Source: Arthrobacter sp. OVS8
GTDB lineage: Bacteria > Actinomycetota > Actinomycetes > Actinomycetales > Micrococcaceae
NCBI GenBank assembly: GCA_028370155.1
Contig: CP116670.1
Location: forward strand, 3,472,001 to 3,536,000
Length of the DNA stretch: 64,000 nucleotides
Reading direction: 5' to 3'
In this document: positions 1 to 8,789 of the stretch, piece after piece
Layout of the letters: each line of letters starts with the position of its first letter
Position numbering within the stretch: the stretch's first letter is position 1
The notes under the pieces: model-generated
The model's database searches: none
Told to the model about the DNA's origin: nothing
The model's input: the letters and a program-made list of their open reading frames with translations, nothing else
Program-made: the position numbers and the translations under genes

Positions 1-728
1 TGCGCCTTCTTGAGCAGGGTCCGCAGCCCGTGCCGGACCACCCTGGCCGTGTTTCCGTCGGGCTCGGCCATCCATCGTGCCGCCGCGGCAACCACTTCGT
101 CAGGGGCGTGGCGGGCCAGATCGTTCAGGTGGTTTGCCACCGAGCGCCGGACATCCTCGACGGGGTCCCGATACAGGGCGTCGAGGATCGGCAGGGTAGC
201 GGCTGGCCGGTCCGTGATCTCGGGGACGCGGATGGCCCAGGGCAGGTAGGGCCGGGTGCCCTCGCTCGCGAGCCGGCGCACGTGCCAGTCCTGATGAGAT
301 GTCCAGCCCTGGATGACGGCCAGCGCCCTGTCCAGATCGGCCGCAAGGAGCCGCCGGATCGCGAATTCCGCGGTAAGCCGCGGCGTCAGCTCTGCGAGGA
401 GCGCCAGGCAGTCCTCGAAATCGGCGGGTTCCTTGTGCGTCAGGGCGAGGGTGGCCGCGGTCTCGGTCACGGGCCAGATCATCCAGCCGGTAAAGTCCGG
501 ATCCTCCAGCGCCCGGCGGAAGATTGCCGCCGTGCCGGCGTAGTTTTCCGGCAGGTCGGCCAGCAGGGCGCGGCTCAGGAGGTCCGTGCGTTCCCGCAGG
601 CTCAGTGGATCGAGGCGCCCGGCCATGCCGGCGAGGCCCGGGAAGGTGCGTCCCGGCGAGGCAGCGGCGAGGATCCGCTGCAGCGAGCGGACGACGTCCG
701 CGTTGATCAGTTCATTCATGACGCCCAT
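1..728 (-). CDS. DNA alkylation repair protein, AlkC-like (3' part outside window)
   Basis: The reading frame is open from the ATG at 728 to the left edge, so the C-terminus is missing. The roughly 242 visible residues are helical and HEAT-like, and include the stretch WTSHQDWHVRRLASEGTRP, typical of the COG4335/AlkC family of 3-methyladenine DNA glycosylases. These proteins bind DNA with HEAT repeats and remove alkylated bases such as 3-methyladenine. An in-frame ATG at 719 is an alternative start. No frameshift is visible in this part. It is transcribed away from the PAP2 gene at 818. The family call is from recalled motif similarity; substrate specificity is inferred. Confidence 0.72.
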   Translation of the reverse strand, partial: MGVMNELINADVVRSLQRILAAASPGRTFPGLAGMAGRLDPLSLRERTDLLSRALLADLPENYAGTAAIFRRALEDPDFTGWMIWPVTETAATLALTHKEPADFEDCLALLAELTPRLTAEFAIRRLLAADLDRALAVIQGWTSHQDWHVRRLASEGTRPYLPWAIRVPEITDRPAATLPILDALYRDPVEDVRRSVANHLNDLARHAPDEVVAAAARWMAEPDGNTARVVRHGLRTLLKKA

Positions 729-817
729 GGCATCAGGCTACCGGGGAGCGCGGCGCCGGGCTGCAGCGGGGCTTTACGGCCCCGCTGCCCCCGAACCGGG
801 ATATTCTTCACGAAGGA

Positions 818-1633
818 ATGTCCAGACACGGCGTAGAGGCGGATGCGGAAATGGCTGAGGAAACAACCGGAAAATCACCCGGCAGATGGCGCGTATTCCA
901 CGACAAATTCGTGGTGGAGGAACGCTACATGGAGGTCCGGGACCGGAAGAACCTGTACCGGATCGCCGTAGGCCTGATGATTCTGGGCGTCGTGCTGTTC
1001 TTCTCGATCCTTGCCGGTGTCCTCCAGCAGGACGGCCTGACCGCCGGCGACGAGCCGGTCCGCTCGTGGCTCCTCACCCTCCGCTCCGAACCGCTCACGA
1101 CCATCATGATCATCCTTGCGATCGTTTTCGGACCCGTCGCACTGCCGATCATCATCCTGGTGGTGACGGTGGCCTGGGGCCTGCTGGCCAAGCACGCCTG
1201 GCGGCCGATGCTCCTGGCCGGCGCCATGCTCACCGGTGTGATTCTGGCCCAGATCATCGGGCGCACCATTGACCGCCAGCGCCCGCCCGTGGACCTTATG
1301 CTCTTCGGCGCTGACTTCACCTTTTCTTTCCCATCGGGCCACGTCCTCGGCGCCTGCGACTTCCTGCTGGTCAGCGCCTACCTGGTTTTCTCCCGCCGGC
1401 ACAACCGCATGGCCGCCGTCGCAGGCTTCCTGCTGGCCGGCGTCGGGATCTTCTTCGCCGCGGTGAGCCGGCTGTACCTGGGCTACCACTGGCTGACCGA
1501 CGCGTTTGCCTCGCTGTCCATCTCGTTCGTGATCCTGGGCGGCGTGATCGCCCTGGACACCTGGCGGACCGCCCGGGTCCGGGGTGAGGAGATCACCGGA
1601 ACACTTTCCAAGGCCGATACGAGCCAGACGTAA
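818..1633 (+). CDS. PAP2-family membrane phosphatase
   Basis: This is a 271-residue multi-pass membrane protein with the three phosphatidic acid phosphatase type 2 motifs. Counted from the start at 818 they are RTIDRQRPP (about 149-157), PSGH (172-175) and SRLYLGYHWLTD (217-228), which contain the conserved Arg and catalytic His residues. Five to six hydrophobic segments surround them. Such enzymes dephosphorylate lipid phosphates or undecaprenyl pyrophosphate on the outer face of the membrane. The substrate cannot be read from the sequence. The start is uncertain: the AAGGA before 818 lies too close to the ATG, and an in-frame ATG at 851 gives a 260-residue protein. The gene is intact. Confidence 0.85.
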   Translation: MSRHGVEADAEMAEETTGKSPGRWRVFHDKFVVEERYMEVRDRKNLYRIAVGLMILGVVLFFSILAGVLQQDGLTAGDEPVRSWLLTLRSEPLTTIMIILAIVFGPVALPIIILVVTVAWGLLAKHAWRPMLLAGAMLTGVILAQIIGRTIDRQRPPVDLMLFGADFTFSFPSGHVLGACDFLLVSAYLVFSRRHNRMAAVAGFLLAGVGIFFAAVSRLYLGYHWLTDAFASLSISFVILGGVIALDTWRTARVRGEEITGTLSKADTSQT

Positions 1634-1680
1634 CTCAAGGGGTCTCTTGCCCGCTGCCGGCACCGGTGCCACAGTGGGGC

Positions 1681-1989
1681 ATGGCCACCGAAGAAGATGT
1701 CCGCCGCGCCGCATTGGCCCTCCCGGGTGTGGTCGAACGCCCCAGCTGGGGCCAGCCCGCCTGGTTCGCGGCCACGCTCATGGCCCGGATGTGGGAAGAG
1801 GGGTGCTCACGGTCAAGACCGAGGAACGCGAAGCGCTCGCCGGAACGGACCCGGAGACTTATTTCTGGACGGCCCATCATGAGCGTTCACCGTTGCTTGG
1901 TGCTCGTGCGGCTGGACCGCATCGACCTTACGGAACTCGGCGAGCTCCTCGAGGAGTCCCACCGCATCGCCGGGGGCGGGAGGCGCTAG
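1681..1989 (+). CDS. MmcQ/YjbR-like protein (frame broken)
   Basis: The protein reads in pieces. It begins MATEEDVRRAALALPGVVER, continues one frame over with VLTVKTEEREALAGTDPETY and returns to the first frame for VRLDRIDLTELGELLEESHR. Together these match the small MmcQ/YjbR family (double-wing DNA-binding-like fold, function poorly defined). Frame changes lie near 1800 and near 1895. The span is a multiple of three, so about three bases may be missing in all. The reconstructed protein is about 103 residues, shorter than typical members (about 115-120). It converges with the MerR-type gene, whose stop overlaps this one. Confidence 0.6.
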   Translation: MATEEDVRRAALALPGVVERPSWGQPAWFAATLMARMWEEGCSRSRPRNAKRSPERTRRLISGRPIMSVHRCLVLVRLDRIDLTELGELLEESHRIAGGGRR

Positions 1990-2279
1990 GTCCGGCGTGA
2001 CCGGAGCCGGTGCAGCTCGCTCTGCAGCCGGGCATTGACCGCTTCCAGCTCCAGCACCTTGGCCACCCCGGCAAGATTCAGCCCCTCCTCCAGCAGTTCG
2101 CCGATCCGCTGCAGCACCACCAGGTCCGCGTTGCTGTACTGCCGCGTTCCTCCGGCGGTGCGGTCCGGCGTCAGCAGGCCCTTCCGTTCGTAGAGCCTGA
2201 TGTTCTGCTGCCCGGTCCCAACCAATTGGGCCACGACGGAGATCGCGTAAACGCCCAGCTCCTCACCACGTACCGTCAC
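1986..2279 (-). CDS. MerR-family regulator, HspR-like
   Basis: A 97-residue protein starting at GTG 2279, with an N-terminal MerR winged helix: [20 protein letters not shown], then [20 protein letters not shown] short helix follows, ending in a leucine-rich coiled-coil segment. This is close to HspR, which represses heat-shock operons in actinobacteria by binding inverted repeats. It is divergent from hsp20 and the J-domain gene, as expected for an autoregulated heat-shock repressor. It is shorter than classical HspR (about 125-150 residues), and I see no clean HAIR operator between the two genes. The MerR fold is certain; the heat-shock role rests on context. Confidence 0.75.
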   Translation of the reverse strand: MTVRGEELGVYAISVVAQLVGTGQQNIRLYERKGLLTPDRTAGGTRQYSNADLVVLQRIGELLEEGLNLAGVAKVLELEAVNARLQSELHRLRSRRT

Positions 2280-2319
2280 GGCGTTCCCTTCGCAGTTGTT
2301 CGATGTCCCGGATTCCCTC

Positions 2320-2348
2320 TTGCATCAGTTTCGCACCGGTGCTATAAA
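2320..2348 (+). promoter_or_regulatory. Predicted promoter of the hsp20 operon
   Basis: TTGCAT at 2320-2325 and TATAAA at 2343-2348 are separated by exactly 17 bases. This resembles a housekeeping-sigma promoter and sits about 80 bases before the hsp20 start. The surrounding sequence is strikingly AT-rich for this genome. An imperfect dyad (CCACCA ... GGGTGG) lies just downstream and could be a regulator site. Confidence 0.5.
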
Positions 2349-2429
2349 AAATCTATATCCACCACTACAGATAATTGGGTGGTTGGGATACAGGAAAAAG
2401 TACACAAGTCTCGTATGAAGGAGTGGGAA

Positions 2430-2857
2430 ATGATGTTGATGCGTACGGACCCGTTCCGTGAACTGGACCGGCTGACGCAGCAGGTCTTTGGAACGGCGGC
2501 ACGGCCGGCGGCCATGCCGATGGACGCGTGGCAGGAGGACGACGAGTTCGTCGTCGCATTCGATCTTCCCGGCGTCAACGTTGACTCGGTGGACCTCGAC
2601 ATCGAGCGCAATGTCCTGACCGTCCGGGCCGAACGGCGCGATCCGACGCCCCCAACGTTGAACTGATTGCCGCGGAGCGGCCCCGCGGCGTCTTCAGCCG
2701 CCAGCTCATCCTTGGCGACACTCTGGACACCGAGAAGGTCAGGGCGCAGTACGCCGACGGTGTCCTGACGCTCCGCATTCCGGTGCTGGAACGGGCCAAG
2801 CCGCGGAAGATTGAAATCACGCACACGCAGGACAAGATGCAGGAGATCGGGACGTAG
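2430..2857 (+). CDS. Small heat-shock protein, Hsp20/alpha-crystallin family (one frameshift)
   Basis: The start ATG at 2430 follows GAAGGAG with 6-base spacing. The N-terminal part carries [13 protein letters not shown] and the alpha-crystallin beginning ([20 protein letters not shown]). After about 2643 the frame shifts and continues [20 protein letters not shown], then [20 protein letters not shown], the conserved end of the domain. Reading CCGACG as CCGGACG restores a 142-residue protein, normal for the family. Hsp20 proteins are ATP-independent holdases that bind unfolding proteins in the cytoplasm. It heads an operon with the J-domain fragment and lies divergent from the HspR-like gene. 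Confidence 0.88.
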
Positions 2858-2970
2858 CTGGGCGGCGGACGGACCCTGCCAGCTCACCGATAAGGCGGGG
2901 ACCAGCCGCCGCCGGCCGCAGCCGACGTCGACTGGTTCCCGCCCGGTCCGTCGAGAGGGCGGTGAAGGAC

Positions 2971-3151
2971 ATGAACCGCGACCCCCGTGGCTACTACGCT
3001 GCACTGCGCGTACCGCCGGATGCGACGGCGGCCCAGATCCGGCACGCCTTCCGGGCGCTGATGCGCCTCCGCCATCCCGACGTCGAACTGTCCGCCCGAA
3101 GCGTCAGGCGAAACACCCGTCAGAAACACCATAGAAGGAGGGCGGCCATGA
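2971..3151 (+). CDS. Truncated J-domain protein (DnaJ-like N-terminus only)
   Basis: Starting at ATG 2971 (or GTG 2962), the product reads DPRGYYAALRVPPDATAAQI and reaches RHPDV, the HPD tripeptide with which J-domains stimulate DnaK. The rest of the J-domain (helices III and IV) is missing. One base shift after HPD gives a short tail ending in a TGA that overlaps the next ATG (ATGA at 3148). The same frame otherwise runs into the next gene. Position after hsp20 suits a co-chaperone. A deletion in this strain or missing bases could both explain the stub. Confidence 0.45.
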
Positions 3152-3537
3152 GCGCATGGCGCCGCTACGATTCGCATCTTATGCCGGTCTTCCACGAGCG
3201 CTTTGAGGCTCGGTGGGGCCAAGGCACAGCCCCGTTTCTTGACCCGGAAGCCCACGAAGCGCCGTTGCCGAGGGCGCAGTGGATCAATGTCGACACCGGG
3301 GCTGCCCTCGCGGTGGTTCCCATCTGGACGGTCGATGACAGCCAGCACCGTTCATTCGGCGTCTTCTACCTGCCTCCGGCCGGCGATATCTGGGTGCTGC
3401 GGCCGGGCTACACGAGTTACCTGGAACCTACGGCGGACGAAACCGAACAGCTGCAGGCGTTGCGGAACGACGCGTTCAAGAAGGCTGTTGCGCACGCCAA
3501 GGAATTCCTGTTCGGACCTGAAACCGCGTCGTATTGA
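3148..3537 (+). CDS. Hypothetical protein in the hsp20 operon
   Basis: The 129-residue protein starts at ATG 3148 with a strong GAAGGAGG ribosome site 6 bases upstream, so it is a gene of its own and not a tail of the J-domain frame. It is rich in aromatic residues (RFEARWGQGTAPFL, FGVFYLPPAGDIWVLRPGY) and has no signal peptide or membrane segment. I recognise no domain. Its place after hsp20 and the J-domain fragment suggests stress-linked expression, which is inference. Confidence 0.65.
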   Translation: MSAWRRYDSHLMPVFHERFEARWGQGTAPFLDPEAHEAPLPRAQWINVDTGAALAVVPIWTVDDSQHRSFGVFYLPPAGDIWVLRPGYTSYLEPTADETEQLQALRNDAFKKAVAHAKEFLFGPETASY

Positions 3538-3659
3538 GGCGCGGTGGATGCTTGTGCGGTGAGGGGCACGGACCGGCCCGCGGGCGCCGGTCGTGGCGCG
3601 GGGATGCGCCACGACCTAAAATCAGTCCACTGCCGGAAACTACATAGGGGAATCGACTG

Positions 3660-5210
3660 ATGAAAGCATCCGCCAAGGACCTGGCCGCGCTGCTGCCGCC
3701 GCGCTTCACGCTGGGCGTGGCCACCGCCGCCTTCCAGATCGAAGGCGCCCTGGATGAGGACGGCCGTGGCCCCTCGGGGTGGGACGTCTTTGCGGCGAAA
3801 TCCGGATCGATCGTGGAGGACCACAGCCCCGCCGTCGCGTGCGACCACTACCACCGGATGCCCGAGGACGTGGCCCTGATGAAGGAACTCGGGGTCGATT
3901 CCTACCGTTTTTCCCTGTCCTGGTCACGCATCCAGCCCGGCGGCAGCGGCCCGGTCAACTCCGCGGGCCTTGATTTCTATGACCGGCTGATCGACCTGTT
4001 GCTGGCCAACGGGATCGCACCGATGGCCACGCTGTATCACTGGGACACGCCGCTGGAGCTGGATGAAGCGGGCGGCTGGATGAACCGGGACACGGCCTAC
4101 CGGCTGGGAGAGTTCGCCGCGATCGCCGCGGCAGCGTACGGAGACCGGGTGACCCGCTGGGTAACCGTCAACGAGCCCGCCACGGTCAGCACCAACGGCT
4201 ACATGCTGGGGATGCACGCGCCGGGCGAGGCGCTCATGCTCAAAGCCCTGCCCAGCGTCCATCACCAGCTGCTGGGCCACGGGCTGTCGCTGCAGGCACT
4301 CCGGGCCGCCAACGTGCCGGGCGAAATCGGGATCACCAATGTGTACTCACCGATGGTGCCCGCTTCGGGCAACCCGCTGGACAAGCTCAGCGCCGGCCTG
4401 ATGGACATGGCCCAGAACCGGCTCTATGCGGACCCCGTCCTGCTTGGAAAGTACCCGGACACCGTCCGGGCCGCCACCTTCTTCTCCTCGTTCAGCCCGT
4501 CCAGCGAGGACATGGCGCTGATCTCGCAGCCGCTGGACTTCTACGGGCTCAACTACTACATGCCGACCCGTGTGGCTTCCGGTCCGGGCGAGGGCGCCGT
4601 GCCCAAGGGGATGGCGGAGGCGATGGGCGATGACCTCAGCGGCACCGCTCCCGGCTCGCCGTTCCACATCGCGTCCTTCCCGGATACCGAGATCACCGCG
4701 TACGGCTGGCCCATCAAACCGGAGTACATGGCCGTCGCGCTCGCGGAAATGGCCGAGCGCTACCCGGACCTGCCGCCGGTCTACATCACCGAGGGCGGGG
4801 CAAGCTTCGAGGACCTTGAGATCCAGGACCCCGACGGCGGGCTCATCATCCCGGACGAGCGCCGGGTGCGCTACCTGGCCGACCACATTGCCACCGCCAT
4901 TGAGGCGACGTCACCCGGAGGCGCGGCAGAGTCCGTCGACCTGCGCGGCTACTACGTGTGGTCGCTGATGGATAACTTCGAATGGTCGGCCGGCTACAAG
5001 CAGCAGTTCGGGCTGCTGCACGTGGACCGGGAAACCCAGGAGCGCACGAGGAAAGCCTCGTTTTACTGGCTGCGGGAAGTCCTCGAGGCGCGGCACCAGG
5101 ACACCGTCCCGGAGACTCCCGTCGCGGGTGCGGCGCCGGAGGCCGGCATCCAGGCCGCCGCCGCAGCGGTGGGGACTTCCGACGTCGAACGCCCCCACCC
5201 GGTGGGCTGA
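3660..5210 (+). CDS. Family 1 glycoside hydrolase (beta-glucosidase)
   Basis: An intact 516-residue GH1 enzyme that hydrolyses beta-glucosides in the cytoplasm. The N-terminal GH1 signature reads FTLGVATAAFQIEGALDEDG. The acid/base glutamate is in VNEP (about residue 169), the nucleophile glutamate in YITEGGAS (about 378), and the late WSLMDNFEWSAGY motif forms the sugar-binding floor. The last 40 residues are an Ala/Pro-rich tail beyond the catalytic domain and are probably disordered. The start follows AGGGGAA. It is a monocistronic gene with no sugar transporter nearby. The exact substrate cannot be told. Confidence 0.93.
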   Translation: MKASAKDLAALLPPRFTLGVATAAFQIEGALDEDGRGPSGWDVFAAKSGSIVEDHSPAVACDHYHRMPEDVALMKELGVDSYRFSLSWSRIQPGGSGPVNSAGLDFYDRLIDLLLANGIAPMATLYHWDTPLELDEAGGWMNRDTAYRLGEFAAIAAAAYGDRVTRWVTVNEPATVSTNGYMLGMHAPGEALMLKALPSVHHQLLGHGLSLQALRAANVPGEIGITNVYSPMVPASGNPLDKLSAGLMDMAQNRLYADPVLLGKYPDTVRAATFFSSFSPSSEDMALISQPLDFYGLNYYMPTRVASGPGEGAVPKGMAEAMGDDLSGTAPGSPFHIASFPDTEITAYGWPIKPEYMAVALAEMAERYPDLPPVYITEGGASFEDLEIQDPDGGLIIPDERRVRYLADHIATAIEATSPGGAAESVDLRGYYVWSLMDNFEWSAGYKQQFGLLHVDRETQERTRKASFYWLREVLEARHQDTVPETPVAGAAPEAGIQAAAAAVGTSDVERPHPVG

Positions 5211-5225
5211 CTACAGCGGCGCAGG

Positions 5226-6295
5226 TTAGAGAAGGTCCATTTCCTGCAGACTTTTCGCCATGCCTGCGCCGTCCGGGGAGTAGATCCACGGAACCTGGGA
5301 GCCGGTGTGGTCGCCGGTCTCCGAGTGGCCGCCGGCCAGGACGGCTTCGCTGGCTGAAAGCTGGCGGATGCCGATGGCGGCCACCCGGTCGCCGTGCTGC
5401 TGGGCGAAGTGCGAGTAGATTGCTTCGTCGTGCTGCCCGTTGTCCCCGAAGAGCAGCCAGCGCATGTTCGGGAACTCCTCGGCGAGCAGTTCCAGGTTGC
5501 GGCGCTTGTGCTCCTGGCCGCTGCGGAACCAGCGGTCCTGGGTGAGGCCCCAGTCCGTGAGGAGCAGGGCGCCGGAGGGGTACATGTTCCGGGTGATGAA
5601 GCGCGCCAGGGTGGGGGCGGCGTTCCACGGGCCGGTGGACAGGTAAATCACCGGGGCCTCGGGGTATTCCACCATCAGCCGATCCATCAGCACGGCCATC
5701 CCCGGCGTCGCCATCCGGGCCCGCTCATTGAGCACAAAGGTATTCCACAGCGCGAGGAACGGCCGGGGAGAGCGGTGACCATGATCGTGTCATCGATGTC
5801 GGACACGATTCCAAGCTTTGTGTCGGGGGAAATGACGAAGACCTTTGCGGTGGCAGGCTCGGTCCCCTCGGCGCGCAGCACGGCCGAGTGCCAGCCCGGT
5901 GTGAGCTCCACCTGCACCACCGTGTCCACCAGTCCGCCGCGGTCCGCATGCACCCGGGCCGTCACCCCGCCGATCTCGATTTCCACCTCGGAGTATTGGA
6001 TCGGTACGGACGTGAACGCCCGCCAGCCGCGGATGTTCTGGTTGCCGTTCTGAGCTGCCTTCTCCGCCCGGCTGCCGGGGTGCGGCTTGCTGGTCAGCAC
6101 CACCCGGCCGAGCACACGGACCCACGTGGTGGATCCGTAGCCTTGGTATGCGACGGTCTGCGGGACAAAGTCCCAGCGACGGGCAGTTTTCAGCCGAAGA
6201 CTGTTGACGGTATCCGAGACCCAGTGCGCCAGGCGGAAAGCCCGGTTGCCGGTGACCGGTTGCTGAGCGGGTGGTTGCTGTGACGCCAATTCCAT
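5226..6295 (-). CDS. App1-family phosphatase, DUF2183 (one frameshift)
   Basis: The N-terminal half (about 180 residues) is a beta-rich domain ending in the HAD-like motif VSDIDDTIM. After a one-base loss near 5750 the other half continues with STGPW and FGDNGQHD, the remaining catalytic motifs of the DUF2183 family. Yeast App1 of this family is a phosphatidate phosphatase, using the DxDxT aspartates as nucleophile and acid. With one base restored the product is 356 residues, a normal length. The start ATG at 6295 is preferred over a GTG at 6313. The bacterial substrate is unknown. Confidence 0.82.
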
Positions 6296-6354
6296 GCCTC
6301 CACTCTCCCACACGGGCCCGTTCCGCCGTCGTCTGCGTCCGGAGGCGGCGCGGT

Positions 6355-7101
6355 TCAGGTGCCGCCCAGCTCGTGGCGCAGCGCCATGGCGTTACGGACG
6401 GCGTTGCCGCCGCCGTCGTTGTTGAAATACACGAACACCTCCTTGCCGGCATCCTGCCATTCGCGGATCCGGTCCGCCCACCAGCGCAGGTCGTCGGCCG
6501 GGTAGGAGCCTCCGTAGAGGTGCTCCCGGTCCGGTCCGTGCAGCCGGACGTAGACAAACCCTGCGGTGGCGCGGAGGACGCAGGGGAGGCCGGCACCACT
6601 CATGATGCAGTAGGCGGCGCCGTGCCGTTCCAGCAGTGCGTAGACCGCTGGCTCGTCCCAGCTGGCGTGGCGGAACTCCACGCTGACGCGGATCCAGTCG
6701 GGAAGCGCCGTCAGGAAGTAGTCCAGCCGCGCGTCGTCCCGGGGAAGTCCGGGGGCAGCTGGACCAGCAGCACCGCCCGTTTCTCCCCAGTTCGTGCCAG
6801 CACCGGGCGATCCGCTCGGTCCAGACCTCCGGGGCGAAGAGCTTCTTCCCGTGCGTCAATCCGCGGGGGCCTTGACGGAGAGCAGGAACCCGGGCGGAAG
6901 ACGCCGGCGCCAGCTGGCGAACGCGGCCTCCCGGGGCCAGCGGTAGAAGCTGGCGTTGAGCTCCACCGTGGTGAAGCGGGCCGCGTAGTACGCCAGCCGC
7001 TCCCGCGCCGGCAGGCCGGGCGGGTAGAACACGTCCTGCCAGTGGTCATAGCTCCAGCCGCTGGTTCCGACGTGCACTGCTCCCATATGCCTTTTCAGCA
7101 T
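6355..7101 (-). CDS. DUF72 family protein (several frameshifts)
   Basis: The protein begins HVGTSGWSYDHWQDVFYPPG, a hallmark of DUF72 (YecE), and continues in other frames with FTTVELNASFYRWP, VLLVQLPPDF, SVEFRHASW and YVRLHGP, ending with VFVYFNNDGGGNAVRNA. This order is the full DUF72 TIM-barrel. About three single-base losses (roughly 6725, 6780 and 6860) break it; the span plus three bases gives about 249 residues, typical for the family. The function of DUF72 is not established. ATG 7101 or ATG 7086 (after AAAAGG) could be the start. Confidence 0.78.
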
Positions 7102-7187
7102 CTACGGATCCTATTCCCAAGGGAACCGCCTGTGGCACTTTTGAGTCCGGCCGGATTTTCGCAGCAGGTGTTCGTCCACACCTTAGA

Positions 7188-7199
7188 TAAGTATACTTA
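7188..7199. promoter_or_regulatory. Perfect palindrome TAAGTATACTTA
   Basis: A 12-base perfect palindrome lies in an AT-rich stretch 40 bases before the DUF1508 gene at 7240. In a genome of about 68% GC such a motif stands out. It is placed where a promoter or regulator site would be expected. No matching site is seen before the second DUF1508 gene. Confidence 0.4.
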
Positions 7200-7239
7200 C
7201 TAATATCCCAACGTGGGGTGGAGGATAAAGGAGTGTGCG

Positions 7240-7548
7240 ATGGCTGGCTATTTTGAACTCGTGGACGCGCCCGACGGCGGCTACAGGATCCGCATGCTGG
7301 ACGGATCAGGCAGCCTGATGGCCGTCTCCGTCACCTTTCCCACGAAGCGGGCAGCCGTTGCCGGTATCGCCCAGGCCCGCGAAATCGCCGGCACGGGACT
7401 CATCCGGGACCGCAGCGCCGGCGGTCAGGCCGCGCCGGCGGGTCCGCTCTCCAGGGTGACCAGACGAACCGCCGGGGGCGCCGGCCGGGGAACCTCGCTG
7501 TCCGGAGGATCGCTGGCCGCAGGAAAGCGGGCGCGCGCCCACCACTGA
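7240..7548 (+). CDS. DUF1508 (YegP-like) protein
   Basis: The start is ATG 7240, not the upstream in-frame codons, because AAAGGAG lies 8 bases before it. Residues 1-55 form a DUF1508 module (YFELVDAPDGGYRIRMLDGS ... KRAAVAGIAQAREIAGTGLI), a small alpha-beta fold of unknown function found in YegP. The remaining 45 residues are basic and low in complexity (RTAGGAGRGTSLSGGSLAAG, then KRARAHH). A second DUF1508 gene is at 37942-38237. It is intact and monocistronic. Confidence 0.75.
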   Translation: MAGYFELVDAPDGGYRIRMLDGSGSLMAVSVTFPTKRAAVAGIAQAREIAGTGLIRDRSAGGQAAPAGPLSRVTRRTAGGAGRGTSLSGGSLAAGKRARAHH

Positions 7549-7636
7549 GTGGTCCGCCCCTTTGCGAGATGACAGGTCGCCGCAATGTTGTCGCTGGACA
7601 CTGCCGTGAAATGCGAACTCGGCATACGCTAGCCGG

Positions 7637-8397
7637 ATGACACGACATCACCTGCCCGGCCGAGTCGCCGTAGTCACCGGCGCTGGATCCGGGATCGGAC
7701 GGGCGGTAGCCCGGCTCATGCTCGCCGACGGCTACCGGGTGGTGCTGGCCGGCCGCCGGGAATCGCAGCTGCTGGAAACGGGCGCGGGACATGCCCAGGC
7801 GCTCGCCGTTCCGTGCGATGTGACAGTGCCCGACGACGTCGAACGGCTGTTCGCCGAGACCCTCAAGCTGTGGGGCCGTGTGGATGTGCTGTTCAACAAT
7901 GCCGGTGTGTTTGGCCCCGCCGCCTCCGTGGACGAGATCAGCCTCGCCGACTGGGACGCCACCGTGTCGGTGAACCTGACCGGCTCCATGTTGTGCGCCG
8001 CTGCCGCCGTCCGGGCGATGAAGGCCCAGTCGCCGCAGGGCGGGAGGATCATCAACAACGGCTCGATCGCCGCACATTCGCCCCGGCCCCGGACCGTGGC
8101 CTATACGGTCACCAAACACGCCATGACCGGACTGACCAAGAGCATCGAACTCGACGGCCGGGGTTTGGGATCACCTGCGGCCAGATCGACATCGGCAACA
8201 CGGCCACGGAGCTGATGGACACGATCGGCGTCGGCTCCGGTGCGGTCCAGGCCGACGGCAGCAGCCGGGTGGAGCCGACTTTCCCGGTGGACGAGGCCGC
8301 GCGTGCGGTGCTGCTGATGGCCGGGATGCCGCCTTCGGCCAGCGTCGGCTCCCTCGTCATCACCGCCGCCGGGATGCCGTTCATCGGGCGGGGTTAG
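7637..8397 (+). CDS. Short-chain dehydrogenase/reductase (one frameshift)
   Basis: A classical SDR with the NAD(P)-binding glycine motif GAGSGIGRAVA near the start, the structural NNAG motif and the active site NGSIAAHS ... YTVTKHA, where Ser, Tyr and Lys form the catalytic set. A lost G near 8165 (CGGGGTTTGGG for CGGGGGTTTGGG) breaks the frame; the rest (GITCGQIDIGNTATEL) continues to 8397. Restored length is 253 residues, normal for cytosolic oxidoreductases. The substrate is not predictable. It converges with the sterol-carrier-like gene. Confidence 0.86.
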
Positions 8398-8412
8398 CCG
8401 GGCGTTGTCCGC

Positions 8413-8787
8413 TTAGAGCGGCAGCAGGGCGGACAGGTCGGCGCGCAGCCCCGAGGCGGCCACGCGGCCGGCGTCGACGGCGTCTGCCCAGCTCAGCTGC
8501 CCGCTGACCATCGCCAGCCAGGTGGCGGCGTCGCACTCAATGACGTTCGGGGAGTGCCTCGGGTATGCCGCGGACCTTCCACGCACTGCGTCACGCCGAA
8601 GGGCGGGACCCGCACTTCCACCGAGTTTCCGGGGCCCTGGCGGTGACCTCCTCCAAGCAGTAGCGGACCGCCGTCGCGAGTGTGCTGCGGGGGACGGGGC
8701 GCCGGCTTCGGGGCCGCCGGCTGCCTGCCACGCGGCGAGGGCCGCGCGGCCCTCTTCGATGGCTATCCGGCGTCGGGCTACGGCCAT
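8413..8787 (-). CDS. Sterol carrier family protein (several frameshifts)
   Basis: Pieces in different frames read [20 protein letters not shown], then [34 protein letters not shown], and the conserved end [20 protein letters not shown] followed by [20 protein letters not shown]. This matches the short actinobacterial sterol-carrier-like (SCP2-type) proteins. About three single-base losses between 8570 and 8700 separate the pieces; restored length is about 125 residues. Its ATG follows the asparaginase stop by 2 bases, so the two genes are translationally linked. Lipid binding is inferred from the fold only. Confidence 0.7.
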   Translation of the reverse strand: MAVARRRIAIEEGRAALAAWQAAGGPEAGAPSPAAHSRRRSATAWRRSPPGPRKLGGSAGPALRRDAVRGRSAAYPRHSPNVIECDAATWLAMVSGQLSWADAVDAGRVAASGLRADLSALLPL

Positions 8788-8789
8788 GG

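Noticed and set aside
2280..2429. HAIR operator for the HspR-like protein
   Set aside because: No CTTGAGT-N7-ACTCAAG-type repeat is present; only a weak dyad is seen.
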